A stretch of DNA of 18,366 nt, from contig DKUR01000074.1 in assembly GCA_002490775.1 (NCBI GenBank), positions 1 to 18,366 of the forward strand. Direction: 5' to 3'. The position numbers were made by a program, and so were the translations under genes. Source of the DNA: Lachnospiraceae bacterium UBA7199. Its GTDB lineage: Bacteria; Bacillota; Clostridia; Lachnospirales; Lachnospiraceae. The notes under the pieces were generated by a model. That model had not been told where the DNA came from. It was given only the letters and a program-made list of their open reading frames with translations, and did no database searches. Positions 1-8,177 of this stretch are shown one piece after another (the stretch's first letter is position 1; each line of letters starts with the position of its first letter).

Positions 1-40
1 GAGCATTCATGCGTTTGTCGTGGGCAGTAAACTGTGTCTA

Positions 41-92
41 TTGACTTTTCACATAAAAAGTATAATAATAAAAAACAAAAGTTTTTAAGGAG
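41..92 (+). promoter_or_regulatory. ilvE promoter and ribosome binding site
   Basis: TTGACT at 41-46 is a -35 match. AATAAT at 64-69 gives a 17-nt spacer; the better hexamer TATAAT at 61-66 would leave only 14. AAGGAG at 87-92 lies 9 nt before the ATG at 102. The short leader leaves no room for a T-box or other large riboswitch, so no leader-based branched-chain amino acid control is visible here. Confidence 0.6.
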
Positions 93-101
93 CACAAAAG
101 G

Positions 102-1127
102 ATGGAAAAGAAAAATATTGATTGGTCAAACCTCGGGTTTGATTATGTTAAGACAGACTACAGATTTGTAGCTGACTATAAGGAAGGCGCATGGAAGGAA
201 GGCATTTTAACAGAAGATGCAAATGTAGTTATCAGTGAATGTGCTGGTGTTCTACAGTATGCACAGACAGTTTTTGAGGGAATGAAAGCATATACCACAG
301 CCGATGGACGAACAGTTACTTTCCGTCCTGATTTAAATGCTGAGAGAATGGAGCAAAGTGCAGCCAGGCTGGAAATGCCGGTTTTTCCTAAGGATAAATT
401 TGTAGAAGCAGTGCTTAAGACCATCAAGGCAAATGAAGCCTATGTGCCTCCTTATGGAAGCGGTGCAACCCTTTATGTCCGCCCTTATATGTTTGGAAGC
501 AATCCTGTGATTGGCGTTAAGCCGGCGGACGAATACCAATTCAGAGTGTTTACCACTCCGGTAGGGCCTTATTTTAAAGGCGGTGTTAAGCCCCTGACGA
601 TCAGAGTCAGTGATTTTGACAGGGCAGCACCAAATGGAACAGGACATATTAAAGCAGGACTGAATTATGCAATGAGTCTTCATGCAATTGTGGATGCACA
701 TAAACAGGGATATGATGAAAATATGTATTTGGATGCAGCCACCAGAACAAAAGTGGAAGAGACTGGCGGCGCCAATTTCCTGTTTGTCACAAAGGAGGGC
801 AAGGTGGTAACTCCTAAGTCAAGCAGTATCCTTCCTTCTATTACAAGACGCTCACTGGTACAGGTTGCCAAAGAATATCTGGGACTGGAAGCAGAAGAGA
901 GAGAAATTTATTTGGAAGAGTTGAATGATTTTGCTGAGTGCGGCTTATGTGGTACAGCAGCAGTGATTTCTCCAGTGGGGAAAATTGTGGATCATGGCAA
1001 GGAAATCTGCTTTTCCAGCGGCATGACAGAGATGGGACCTGTTACAAAGAAACTATACGAGACGCTTACAGGCATCCAGATGGGAACGATCAAGGCACCG
1101 GAAGGGTGGGTTGTGGAAGTAGGCTGA
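102..1127 (+). CDS. ilvE: Branched-chain amino acid aminotransferase
   Basis: Cytosolic PLP enzyme that moves the amino group between glutamate and the keto acids of leucine, isoleucine and valine, the last step of their synthesis and the first of their breakdown. It is 341 aa, the usual size of the longer (eukaryotic/Bacillus-like) BCAT subgroup of fold-type IV aminotransferases. The PLP lysine is probably K184 in GTGHIKAGLNYA. E220 in KVEETGGANFLF is the expected contact to the pyridine nitrogen. TPKSSSILPSITRRSL (237-252) and CGLCGTAAVISPVG (280-293) are family phosphate and substrate loops. The ATG at 102 follows AAGGAG with good spacing. The gene is monocistronic: its own promoter lies upstream and a strong hairpin follows. 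No anomaly is seen. Confidence 0.95.
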   Translation: MEKKNIDWSNLGFDYVKTDYRFVADYKEGAWKEGILTEDANVVISECAGVLQYAQTVFEGMKAYTTADGRTVTFRPDLNAERMEQSAARLEMPVFPKDKFVEAVLKTIKANEAYVPPYGSGATLYVRPYMFGSNPVIGVKPADEYQFRVFTTPVGPYFKGGVKPLTIRVSDFDRAAPNGTGHIKAGLNYAMSLHAIVDAHKQGYDENMYLDAATRTKVEETGGANFLFVTKEGKVVTPKSSSILPSITRRSLVQVAKEYLGLEAEEREIYLEELNDFAECGLCGTAAVISPVGKIVDHGKEICFSSGMTEMGPVTKKLYETLTGIQMGTIKAPEGWVVEVG

Positions 1128-1153
1128 TAGTTATAAGGCAGATTACGTATAAT

Positions 1154-1187
1154 AAAGGCATTCAAGCCTGTTGGTTTGAATGCCTTT
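1154..1187 (+). terminator. Hairpin after ilvE, probable terminator
   Basis: AAAGGCATTCAA at 1154-1165 pairs perfectly with TTGAATGCCTTT at 1176-1187, with a 10-nt loop. The T-run is short (TTT then AAA), so on the + strand it may be leaky. The symmetric A/T flanks would also let it work on the other strand. Confidence 0.6.
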
Positions 1188-1229
1188 AAAGCAGTATAGC
1201 AGCAAAATATCTTTTATGGAGGCATTTGA

Positions 1230-1985
1230 GTGGAAGCAAGAGAGGTGTTAGAGCAGGTAAAAGAAGGTATCATTTCTATAGAAGAGGCGGAAAAATATTT
1301 TAAAAAGCAGCCCTTTGAGGAACTTGGATACGCCAAGTTAGACACTCACAGGAAGATGCGCTCCGGATTCCCAGAGGTGGTATTCTGCAGCGGAAAACCG
1401 GATCAGTATCTTGTAAATATTTATAAAAAGCTGTATGAGGAAAATGGAGAAGTGCTTGGAACCAGAGCGCAGCCATCTCAATATGAACTTGTAAAAAAAG
1501 TGCTGCCACAAGTGTCCTATGATGAAGTGTCCCATATTCTTAAGGTGGAAAAGGCGGGGAAGATACGCAAGGGAAAAATTGCAGTCTGTACAGCAGGTAC
1601 AGCAGATATTCCAGTGGCAGAAGAGGCTGCCCAGACAGCAGAGTACTTTGGTTCTCATGTTGAGAGAATTTATGATGTGGGAGTCAGCGGGCTTCACAGA
1701 CTGCTGTCTAAGCTGGATGAAATACAGGAAGCTAACTGTGTAATTGCAGTTGCCGGAATGGAAGGCGCCCTTGCCAGTGTGATCGGAGGGCTGGTCAGCA
1801 GGCCGGTTATTGCAGTTCCAACTTCCGTAGGCTATGGGGCAAGCTTAAATGGTCTTTCGGCGCTTCTTACTATGATCAATTCCTGTGCAAATGGAATTGC
1901 AGTGGTCAATATTGATAATGGCTATGGCGCTGGTTATATTGCAACGCAGATTAACAGGCTTGGATATTTGGAAAGGAGCACTTAA
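1230..1985 (+). CDS. larB: Pyridinium-3,5-biscarboxylic acid mononucleotide synthase LarB
   Basis: First enzyme of nickel-pincer nucleotide (NPN) cofactor synthesis. In the characterised family it carboxylates the pyridine ring of nicotinic acid adenine dinucleotide and releases AMP, giving P2CMN. It has 251 aa, normal for LarB. After an N-terminal region with GFPEVVFCSGK (46-56) comes a PurE-like (AIR carboxylase) domain from about 116: AVCTAGTADIPVAEEA, DVGVSGLHRLL, VAGMEGALASVIGGL and PTSVGYGASLNGLSALL. C219 in MINSCANG corresponds to the cysteine that forms the pyridine adduct in Lactobacillus plantarum LarB. The start is GTG at 1230, chosen for TGGAGG at 1217-1222. Only 1 nt separates it from larC, so the two are co-transcribed. 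Confidence 0.93.
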   Translation: MEAREVLEQVKEGIISIEEAEKYFKKQPFEELGYAKLDTHRKMRSGFPEVVFCSGKPDQYLVNIYKKLYEENGEVLGTRAQPSQYELVKKVLPQVSYDEVSHILKVEKAGKIRKGKIAVCTAGTADIPVAEEAAQTAEYFGSHVERIYDVGVSGLHRLLSKLDEIQEANCVIAVAGMEGALASVIGGLVSRPVIAVPTSVGYGASLNGLSALLTMINSCANGIAVVNIDNGYGAGYIATQINRLGYLERST

Positions 1986-1986
1986 A

Positions 1987-3282
1987 ATGGGACAGACATT
2001 ATATTTGGAATGCAGCAGTGGAATCAGCGGTGATATGACTGTAGCGGCGCTTTTAGACTTAGGGGCAGATGAAAAGGTACTTCGGAAAGCTTTAGCAAGT
2101 CTTCCGGTACAGGGATTTGAAATAGAGATCAGCAGGGTAAAAAAATCAGGCTTGGATGTATGTGATTTTAATGTAAAATTGGACAAACAGCATGAAAACC
2201 ACGACCATGACATGGAATACCTTCATGGGCATCATCACAAGGAAGCCCTGCATGAACATGAACATCATCATCACAAGGAAGCACCGCATGAACATGAGCA
2301 TCATGAGCACAGGGGGCTTTTGGAGATAGAAAAGATGATTGGGCAGGCCGAAATCAGTGAACGTGCGAAAACAACTGCCTGCCGTATTTTTAAAATTTTG
2401 GCAGAGGCTGAAGCCAAAGCCCATGGAACTTCTATAGAGCAGGTACATTTTCATGAGGTAGGAGCTGTAGACTCTATTGTGGATATTGTTGCAGTTTCAG
2501 TATGTCTGGATAATCTGGATGTAGATCATGTGATTGTCCCCTATCTATGTGAAGGAAGAGGAACGGTACGATGCCAGCATGGCATCCTGCCAATTCCGGT
2601 TCCGGCTGTAGTGAATATTATGGAAGCCCATCAACTGTCTGTTAGGATTACGGAGGTGGAAGGAGAATTGGTGACGCCTACCGGAGCAGCAATTATTGCT
2701 GCTGTAAAGACCGGGCAGGTTCTTCCAGAGCAGTTTGTGATTAAAAAGACAGGAATGGGTGCAGGAAAGCGCAGTTATGAGCGTCCCAGTATTCTTCGGG
2801 CAATGCTGGTGGAAAAAAAGGAAGACGGAAAGAGTACAAATAAGGAGCGGAAGGACACAATTTATAAGCTGGAAACCAATATAGATGACTGTACCGGAGA
2901 AATGCTGGGGTATGTTATGGAACGCCTTATGGAGGCAGGTGCAAGGGATGTTCATTTTATTCCTATTTATATGAAGAAAAACAGGCCGGCCTATGAATTG
3001 TCAGTGATCTGTGATGAATGCAGGATCAAGGAGTTAGAGCAGATCATTTTTGAGGAGACGACTACCATAGGAATACGCCGGTTGAAAATGGAGCGCACTG
3101 TTTTGCACAGAGAAGATGCCAAAGTGATGCTGAAAGAAGGAGAACTTATGGTGAAGAAATGTACGCTTCCAGACGGGCAGGTACGTTTTTATCCTGAATA
3201 TAACAGTGCAGCTATAGTTGCAAAAAAGGCAGGGGTTTCGCTGGGACAAATTATAGATGAGTGCAGGCATACTTACGAGTAA
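1987..3282 (+). CDS. larC: Pyridinium-3,5-bisthiocarboxylic acid mononucleotide nickel insertase LarC
   Basis: CTP-dependent cyclometallase that inserts nickel into the pincer nucleotide, the last step of NPN synthesis. It has 431 aa, starting at ATG 1987 (MGQTLYLECSSGISGDM) after AAAGGAG; an in-frame extension upstream lies inside larB and is not used. LECSSGISGDM (8-17 core) and FHEVGAVDSIVDIV (155-168) are LarC hallmarks. Residues about 69-109 are a run of H, E, D and K with clusters such as HEHHHHKE, very probably a nickel-binding or storage linker. The C-terminal part from about 290 (YKLETNIDDCTGEMLG) corresponds to LarC2. In L. plantarum larC is read through a programmed frameshift (LarC1/LarC2); here it is one continuous frame. 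larE follows after 19 nt. Confidence 0.94.
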   Translation: MGQTLYLECSSGISGDMTVAALLDLGADEKVLRKALASLPVQGFEIEISRVKKSGLDVCDFNVKLDKQHENHDHDMEYLHGHHHKEALHEHEHHHHKEAPHEHEHHEHRGLLEIEKMIGQAEISERAKTTACRIFKILAEAEAKAHGTSIEQVHFHEVGAVDSIVDIVAVSVCLDNLDVDHVIVPYLCEGRGTVRCQHGILPIPVPAVVNIMEAHQLSVRITEVEGELVTPTGAAIIAAVKTGQVLPEQFVIKKTGMGAGKRSYERPSILRAMLVEKKEDGKSTNKERKDTIYKLETNIDDCTGEMLGYVMERLMEAGARDVHFIPIYMKKNRPAYELSVICDECRIKELEQIIFEETTTIGIRRLKMERTVLHREDAKVMLKEGELMVKKCTLPDGQVRFYPEYNSAAIVAKKAGVSLGQIIDECRHTYE

Positions 3283-3301
3283 TAGACTGAAAGAGGAATC
3301 T

Positions 3302-4126
3302 ATGTGTAATTATTCTTTAAAAAAAGAGCAGCTTCTTTTAAAAATAAGTGAATATTCCAGGCAGGATGTGATTGTTGCCTTTTCAGGAGGGGTGGACAGT
3401 ACGCTTTTGCTGAAAATTGCCTGTGACATGGCAAAAAAGGAAGGTACAAAGGTTTATGCGGTCTCTATGCAGACGAAGCTTCATCCTATGGGCGAAATGA
3501 AAGAAGCAGAAAAAACATGCAAAGAGCTGGAAGCGGAACATGTTGTGATTTTTGTAAATGAGCTTAAGGAAGCTGGAATTATGAATAATCCTGTAAACCG
3601 CTGCTATTTATGTAAAAAGCTTCTTTTTACAAAGATAAAGGATTTTGCATCAGAACATGGAATTGGCATAATTTTGGAGGGAACAAATGAAGATGATCTT
3701 CATGTGTACCGCCCCGGCATCAAGGCATTAAAGGAGCTTGGAATTAAAAGCCCTCTGGCGGAAGCAGGGATTACTAAGACGGAGGTAAGGAAAATGGCTT
3801 CCGAGTATGGACTTAAAGCAGCATCAAAGCCATCGACTCCCTGTCTTGCTACAAGGTTTCCTTATGGAACAGAACTTACCTATGAAGATATGGAGCGGGT
3901 GGAAAAAGGGGAAACTTACCTGAAAAGTTTTGGTTTACATAATGTAAGAATTCGGGTTTATGGAAAAACTGCAAGGATAGAAGTGGACGAGACAGCATTT
4001 TCTGAAGTGATCTGTCATAAACAAGATATTATTCGCTATTTAAAAAAATTGGGATTTGTTTACATTACGCTGGATCTGGAGGGTTTCCGTTCAGGAAGCA
4101 TGGATGTGGAGACTGATAAAATATAA
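3302..4126 (+). CDS. larE: ATP-dependent sacrificial sulfur transferase LarE
   Basis: Converts the two carboxylates of P2CMN to thiocarboxylates using ATP, before LarC adds nickel. It has 274 aa. The PP-loop AFSGGVDSTLL (26-36) binds the adenylation phosphates. C181 in STPCLATRFP aligns with the cysteine that gives up its sulfur in L. plantarum LarE. NRCYLCKK (99-106) and EGTNEDDLHVYRPGIKAL (126-143) are family motifs. I start it at ATG 3302, 4 nt after GAGGA at 3293-3297. An in-frame ATG at 3257 inside larC would add 15 residues but has a poor ribosome site. Together with larB and larC the whole cofactor pathway is present. The lactate racemase-type apoenzyme (LarA family) that would use it is not in the window. 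Confidence 0.93.
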   Translation: MCNYSLKKEQLLLKISEYSRQDVIVAFSGGVDSTLLLKIACDMAKKEGTKVYAVSMQTKLHPMGEMKEAEKTCKELEAEHVVIFVNELKEAGIMNNPVNRCYLCKKLLFTKIKDFASEHGIGIILEGTNEDDLHVYRPGIKALKELGIKSPLAEAGITKTEVRKMASEYGLKAASKPSTPCLATRFPYGTELTYEDMERVEKGETYLKSFGLHNVRIRVYGKTARIEVDETAFSEVICHKQDIIRYLKKLGFVYITLDLEGFRSGSMDVETDKI

Positions 4127-4154
4127 ACATAGATTATATTATATATAATAAATA

Positions 4155-4188
4155 TTGATTTTACTTATGACTCACCCCGGGGTATAAT
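4155..4188 (+). promoter_or_regulatory. Candidate purA promoter
   Basis: TATAAT at 4183-4188 is a perfect -10 hexamer. The -35 is weak: TTTACT at 4160-4165 gives a 17-nt spacer, while the better TTGATT at 4155-4160 is 22 nt away. A transcript from here would begin near 4195 and enter the hairpin at 4211 almost at once. Confidence 0.5.
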
Positions 4189-4210
4189 CATAAAGTAAGA
4201 AGCTGATAAT

Positions 4211-4238
4211 AAAAGCAGGTTTTTACAACCTGCTTTTT
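4211..4238 (+). terminator. Intrinsic terminator or attenuator in the larE-purA gap
   Basis: An 11-bp stem, AAAAGCAGGTT at 4211-4221 with AACCTGCTTTT at 4227-4237, encloses a 5-nt loop and runs into TTTTT at 4234-4238. It can end the lar operon transcript. If the TATAAT at 4183 is a real -10, the hairpin sits inside the purA leader and could attenuate purA. No purine riboswitch core is recognisable. Confidence 0.75.
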
Positions 4239-4299
4239 ACCAACATAAGGATGACTGGCAAAGCCCGGCATCCGTTGTTTCATAGGAGGAAAATTTGAA

Positions 4300-5592
4300 A
4301 TGGTTAAAGCGGTAGTTGGAGCTAATTGGGGTGACGAAGGAAAAGGAAAAATAACTGATATGCTGGCACAGCAGGCGGATATTATCATTCGTTTTCAGGG
4401 AGGCGCCAATGCAGGCCATACGATTGTAAACAAGTACGGAAAATTTGCATTGCATACACTGCCTTCCGGGGTGTTTTATGATCATACCACCAGCATTATC
4501 GGTAATGGCGTAGCACTGAATATTCCACTGCTTTTTAAGGAAATTAAATCCATTACAGACAGGAATGTGCCAATGCCTAAAATTCTGGTGTCGGACAGAG
4601 CACAGATGGTTATGCCTTATCATATTCTGCTTGATGCGTATGAAGAAGAAAGACTTGGCGGTAAGTCCTTTGGCTCAACCAAATCAGGTATTGCACCTTT
4701 TTATTCAGATAAATATGCAAAAATTGGTTTTCAGGTAAGTGAGCTTTTTGATGAGGAAGTGCTCAAGGATAAAGTAGATAGAGTTTGTGAGCAGAAGAAT
4801 ATTCTGCTTCAGCATATGTATCATAAGCCCTTGATTGATCCGGATGAACTGCTTGAGACACTGCGTGAATATAAAAAGATGGTGGAACCTTATGTATGCA
4901 ATGTGTCTTTGTATTTGGATCAGGCAATCAAGGCTGGAAAGACGATCTTGCTGGAAGGACAGCTTGGAACCTTGAAAGATCCTGATCATGGAATTTATCC
5001 TATGGTCACATCTTCTTCCACATTGGCAGCTTATGGCGCTATTGGAGCAGGGATTCCGCCTTATGAGATTAAAGAGGTGATCACTGTATGCAAAGCTTAT
5101 TCTTCAGCAGTGGGAGCGGGCGCATTTGTGTCTGAAATTTTTGGAGATGAGGCAGATGAACTAAGGCGCCGAGGCGGAGATGGAGGAGAGTTTGGCGCAA
5201 CTACCGGACGTCCCAGACGTATGGGATGGTTTGATTGTGTAGCCTCCAAATACGGATGCAGATTACAGGGGACTACAGATGTTGCATTTACTGTGTTGGA
5301 TGTTTTAGGATATTTGGATGAAATTCCTGTATGTGTAGGATACGAAATTGACGGAGAAGTGACCACAGATTTTCCTGTAACTTATAAATTGGAAAAGGCA
5401 AAACCCGTTCTTAAAAAGCTTCCAGGATGGAAATGTGATATCAGAGGAATAAAATCATATGAAGAACTGCCGGAAAACTGTAGAAAATATGTGGAGTTTA
5501 TTGAGGAACAGATCGGCTTCCCTATCACGATGGTTTCCAATGGGCCGGGGAGAGAGGATATCATTTATAGAAAAAGCGCGGTCCGTCGATAA
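4300..5592 (+). CDS. purA: Adenylosuccinate synthetase
   Basis: Makes adenylosuccinate from IMP and aspartate with GTP, the first committed step of AMP synthesis, in the cytosol. It has 430 aa, equal to the Bacillus enzyme. The GTP loop GDEGKGK is at 11-17 with catalytic D12. H40 in GGANAGHTIV is the second catalytic residue. GSTKSGIAPFYSDK, LLEGQLGTLKDPDHG and TTGRPRRMGWFD are the IMP, phosphate and aspartate loops. The ATG at 4300 is preceded by AGGAGG (4284-4289). queH starts 18 nt after the stop, so the two are probably co-transcribed. Confidence 0.97.
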   Translation: MVKAVVGANWGDEGKGKITDMLAQQADIIIRFQGGANAGHTIVNKYGKFALHTLPSGVFYDHTTSIIGNGVALNIPLLFKEIKSITDRNVPMPKILVSDRAQMVMPYHILLDAYEEERLGGKSFGSTKSGIAPFYSDKYAKIGFQVSELFDEEVLKDKVDRVCEQKNILLQHMYHKPLIDPDELLETLREYKKMVEPYVCNVSLYLDQAIKAGKTILLEGQLGTLKDPDHGIYPMVTSSSTLAAYGAIGAGIPPYEIKEVITVCKAYSSAVGAGAFVSEIFGDEADELRRRGGDGGEFGATTGRPRRMGWFDCVASKYGCRLQGTTDVAFTVLDVLGYLDEIPVCVGYEIDGEVTTDFPVTYKLEKAKPVLKKLPGWKCDIRGIKSYEELPENCRKYVEFIEEQIGFPITMVSNGPGREDIIYRKSAVRR

Positions 5593-5610
5593 AAAAGTGA
5601 GCATAGATAT

Positions 5611-6237
5611 ATGAACAGGAATTATGCAAAAGAACTGGATAAAATATTAGAAAATCAGGCAAACAAAGGAAAAAACTTATTTTTACATAGCTGCTGCGCA
5701 CCATGCAGCAGTTATGTATTAGAGTACCTTTGTGCTTTTTTCCGTATAACGGTCTTTTATTATAATCCTAATATTACTGAGCAGGAGGAATATGCAAAAA
5801 GGACAGCCGAGCAGAAAAGGCTGATTGCAGAATTTAACAGACAAATGGAAAGTGGTGTGAGAAAAGGCTATCCGATCAAGATCGTAGAGGGAATTTATGA
5901 GAGAGAGTTGTTCTTCCAACGAGTCAAGGGGCTGGAACATTGCAAAGAAGGCGGGGAGAGGTGTTTTCTTTGCTATGAAATGCGTCTCTTGGAAACAGCC
6001 CGCAGAGCAAAAGAGGCCGGAGCCGATTACTTTACCACCACGCTTACTATCAGTCCGTTAAAAAATGCGGCAAAATTAAATGAGATTGGAGAAAGACTGG
6101 CAGAAGAATTTAGGATTCCCTTCCTTCCTTCTGACTTTAAGAAAAAAAATGGATATAAAAGATCTATTGAGTTGTCTAAAGAGTATGACCTGTACAGACA
6201 GGATTACTGTGGATGTGTTTTTTCCCGCAGGCAGTGA
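5611..6237 (+). CDS. queH: Epoxyqueuosine reductase QueH
   Basis: Reduces epoxyqueuosine to queuosine at the wobble base of GUN tRNAs, the last step of the pathway. It is the non-cobalamin alternative to QueG (formerly DUF208). It has 208 aa. The four cysteine groups are complete: C28 and C29 with C32 in HSCCAPCSS, C118 and C121 in GERCFLCYEMRL, and C200 with C202 in DYCGC. Family structures show these holding an iron-sulfur cluster beside a mononuclear iron site. TTTLTISPLKNA (143-154) is also typical. The ribosome site is weak (AGTGAG, 5596-5601), which suggests dependence on the purA transcript. Other queuosine genes are not nearby. Confidence 0.92.
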   Translation: MNRNYAKELDKILENQANKGKNLFLHSCCAPCSSYVLEYLCAFFRITVFYYNPNITEQEEYAKRTAEQKRLIAEFNRQMESGVRKGYPIKIVEGIYERELFFQRVKGLEHCKEGGERCFLCYEMRLLETARRAKEAGADYFTTTLTISPLKNAAKLNEIGERLAEEFRIPFLPSDFKKKNGYKRSIELSKEYDLYRQDYCGCVFSRRQ

Positions 6238-6269
6238 TTCAGGTATTAGGAAAGCATCTGATATGATGC

Positions 6270-6298
6270 TTGATAAATTGCTTTTGAAATGATAGGAT
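6270..6298 (+). promoter_or_regulatory. argS promoter
   Basis: TTGATA at 6270-6275 and TAGGAT at 6293-6298 are separated by exactly 17 nt. The leader to the argS start is about 80 nt and contains an imperfect pairing, CTTGG near 6329-6333 with CCAAG near 6359-6363, around GGAAGCTTCC. It lacks T-box landmarks. Confidence 0.55.
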
Positions 6299-6384
6299 AA
6301 GTAATGGTTAATGAGAAAGTAATACGTACTTGGACTTGTTTCTAACTTTTGGAAGCTTCCAAGCGGGAAAGGTATGGATTAGGG

Positions 6385-8169
6385 ATGAAAAAATTTCTGG
6401 ATTTAATCTCAGAAGAGATGAAAAACGCTTTTGAGGCGGCAGGTTTTGACAGGGAGCTTGGAAAAGTAACTCCTTCCAATAGGCCGGATCTTTGTGAATA
6501 TCAGTGTAATGGTGCAATGGCGGGGGCAAAGCTCTACAAAAAGGCTCCCATTATGATTGCAAATCAGGTGGTGGAAGCGTGTAAGGATAGCAAAGTATTT
6601 TTACAGGTGGAGGCGGTAAATCCCGGTTTCCTTAATTTGAAAATAAAGGAAAGCTTTATAACAGAATATTTGGCGTGCATGAGAAAAAAACCTAAGTTTG
6701 GACTTGAAATGCCGGAAAAACCCAGTAAGATTATTATAGATTATGGCGGGCCTAATGTGGCAAAGCCCCTTCATGTGGGACATTTACGTTCTGCCATTAT
6801 TGGTGAAAGTATTAAGCGGATTGCCAGATATGCAGGCCATGAGGTGATTGGAGATATTCATTTGGGGGACTGGGGGCTTCAAATGGGGCTGATTATGACA
6901 GAACTGAAAGTGCGTCAGCCGGATCTTGTTTATTTTGATGATGATTACACAGGAGATTATCCAAAAGAAGCGCCTTTTACCATAGCGGAGCTGGAAGAAA
7001 TCTATCCAACAGCCAGTGCTAAGTCCAAGGAGGATGAAGCATACAAGGCTGATGCTATGGAAGCTACCTATAAGTTTCAAAATGGCGTCCGCGGTTATTG
7101 GGCATTGGGAAAACAGATCATTCAAGTGTCCATACCGGATTTGAAGAAAAATTATAAAAATTTGAATGTGGAATTTGATCTCTGGAAAGGGGAGGCTGAC
7201 GTACGCGATATCATTCCTGTCATGGTGGAAGATATGAAGAAGGGCGGTTATGCCTACGAGAGTGATGGCGCCCTTGTAGTGGATGTCAAAGAGGAGATGG
7301 ATACCAAAGAAGTGCCGCCATGCATGATTCTAAAATCAGATGGAGCTTCTTTATATAATACGACTGATCTCGCAACAATCAAAGATCGTATGGAGCAGTA
7401 TCATCCGGATAAGCTGCTTTATCTGGCAGACAAGAGGCAGGAACTTCATTTTGAGCAGGTATTCCGCTGTGCAAGGAAGACCGGAATGGTGGATGCAAAT
7501 ACAGAACTGGCATACATTGGTTTTGGAACTATGAATGGCAAGGATGGGAAGCCCTTTAAAACCAGAGAAGGCGGCGTGATGCGCCTTGATGTTTTGATCA
7601 ATGAAATTAATGAGGAAATGTACCGGAAAATTACAGACAATCGCCAGGTAGATGAAGAAGAAGCACGCCAGAGCGCAAAGGTAGTAGCACTTTCTGCAAT
7701 TAAATACGGCGATCTTTCCAATCAGGCATCAAAGGATTATATTTTTGATATAGACAAGTTCACTTCCTTTGAAGGGGATACAGGGCCATATATTTTGTAT
7801 ACCATAGTTAGAATTAAATCAATATTAAATAAAGTAAAGGAACAGGATGGTTTTACGACAGAAGAACTTTGCAGGGCCGGAGATACGCTGCGAAATGCAG
7901 GAAGCGAATCTGAAAAGGCGCTTATGTTGGCAATTACAGGTTTTCATGCAATGATGGAGACAGCTTATGTGGAAACAGCACCTCATAAGATTTGTGCATA
8001 TATTTATGATCTGGCAAATGCCTTTAACCGTTTTTACCACGAAACAAAGATTCTCACTGAGGAGGATCAGGAAAAGAAATATGGTTGGATCGCTCTTTTG
8101 CTGCTTACCAGAGATGTTTTGGAGACCTGTATTGATGTACTTGGCTTTTCAGCACCGGAAAGAATGTAG
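6385..8169 (+). CDS. argS: Arginyl-tRNA synthetase
   Basis: Charges tRNA-Arg with arginine using ATP; class I synthetase, cytosolic. It has 594 aa from the ATG at 6385 (MKKFLDLISEEM), the start usual for clostridial ArgS. An in-frame TTG at 6349 would add 12 residues but is unlikely. An N-terminal tRNA D-loop-binding domain is followed by the HIGH-type motif HVGH at 130-133 within PNVAKPLHVGHLRSA. The KMSKS-equivalent region is GKPFKTREGG, degenerate as in many ArgS proteins. The C-terminal DALR anticodon domain is present. The ribosome site is unusual: GGAAAGG (6366-6372) lies 12 nt upstream and AGGG directly abuts the ATG. The next gene starts 8 nt after the stop. Confidence 0.95.
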   Translation: MKKFLDLISEEMKNAFEAAGFDRELGKVTPSNRPDLCEYQCNGAMAGAKLYKKAPIMIANQVVEACKDSKVFLQVEAVNPGFLNLKIKESFITEYLACMRKKPKFGLEMPEKPSKIIIDYGGPNVAKPLHVGHLRSAIIGESIKRIARYAGHEVIGDIHLGDWGLQMGLIMTELKVRQPDLVYFDDDYTGDYPKEAPFTIAELEEIYPTASAKSKEDEAYKADAMEATYKFQNGVRGYWALGKQIIQVSIPDLKKNYKNLNVEFDLWKGEADVRDIIPVMVEDMKKGGYAYESDGALVVDVKEEMDTKEVPPCMILKSDGASLYNTTDLATIKDRMEQYHPDKLLYLADKRQELHFEQVFRCARKTGMVDANTELAYIGFGTMNGKDGKPFKTREGGVMRLDVLINEINEEMYRKITDNRQVDEEEARQSAKVVALSAIKYGDLSNQASKDYIFDIDKFTSFEGDTGPYILYTIVRIKSILNKVKEQDGFTTEELCRAGDTLRNAGSESEKALMLAITGFHAMMETAYVETAPHKICAYIYDLANAFNRFYHETKILTEEDQEKKYGWIALLLLTRDVLETCIDVLGFSAPERM

Positions 8170-8177
8170 GTGATAAA

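Noticed and set aside
1885..1986. 34-codon N-terminal extension of LarC
   Set aside because: It lies within larB; the family start motif begins at ATG 1987 with a proper ribosome site.
4195..4299. Purine riboswitch before purA
   Set aside because: No three-stem aptamer core was found; only the terminator-like hairpin.
6238..6384. T-box riboswitch before argS
   Set aside because: The leader is only about 80 nt and lacks the T-box sequence and specifier stem.
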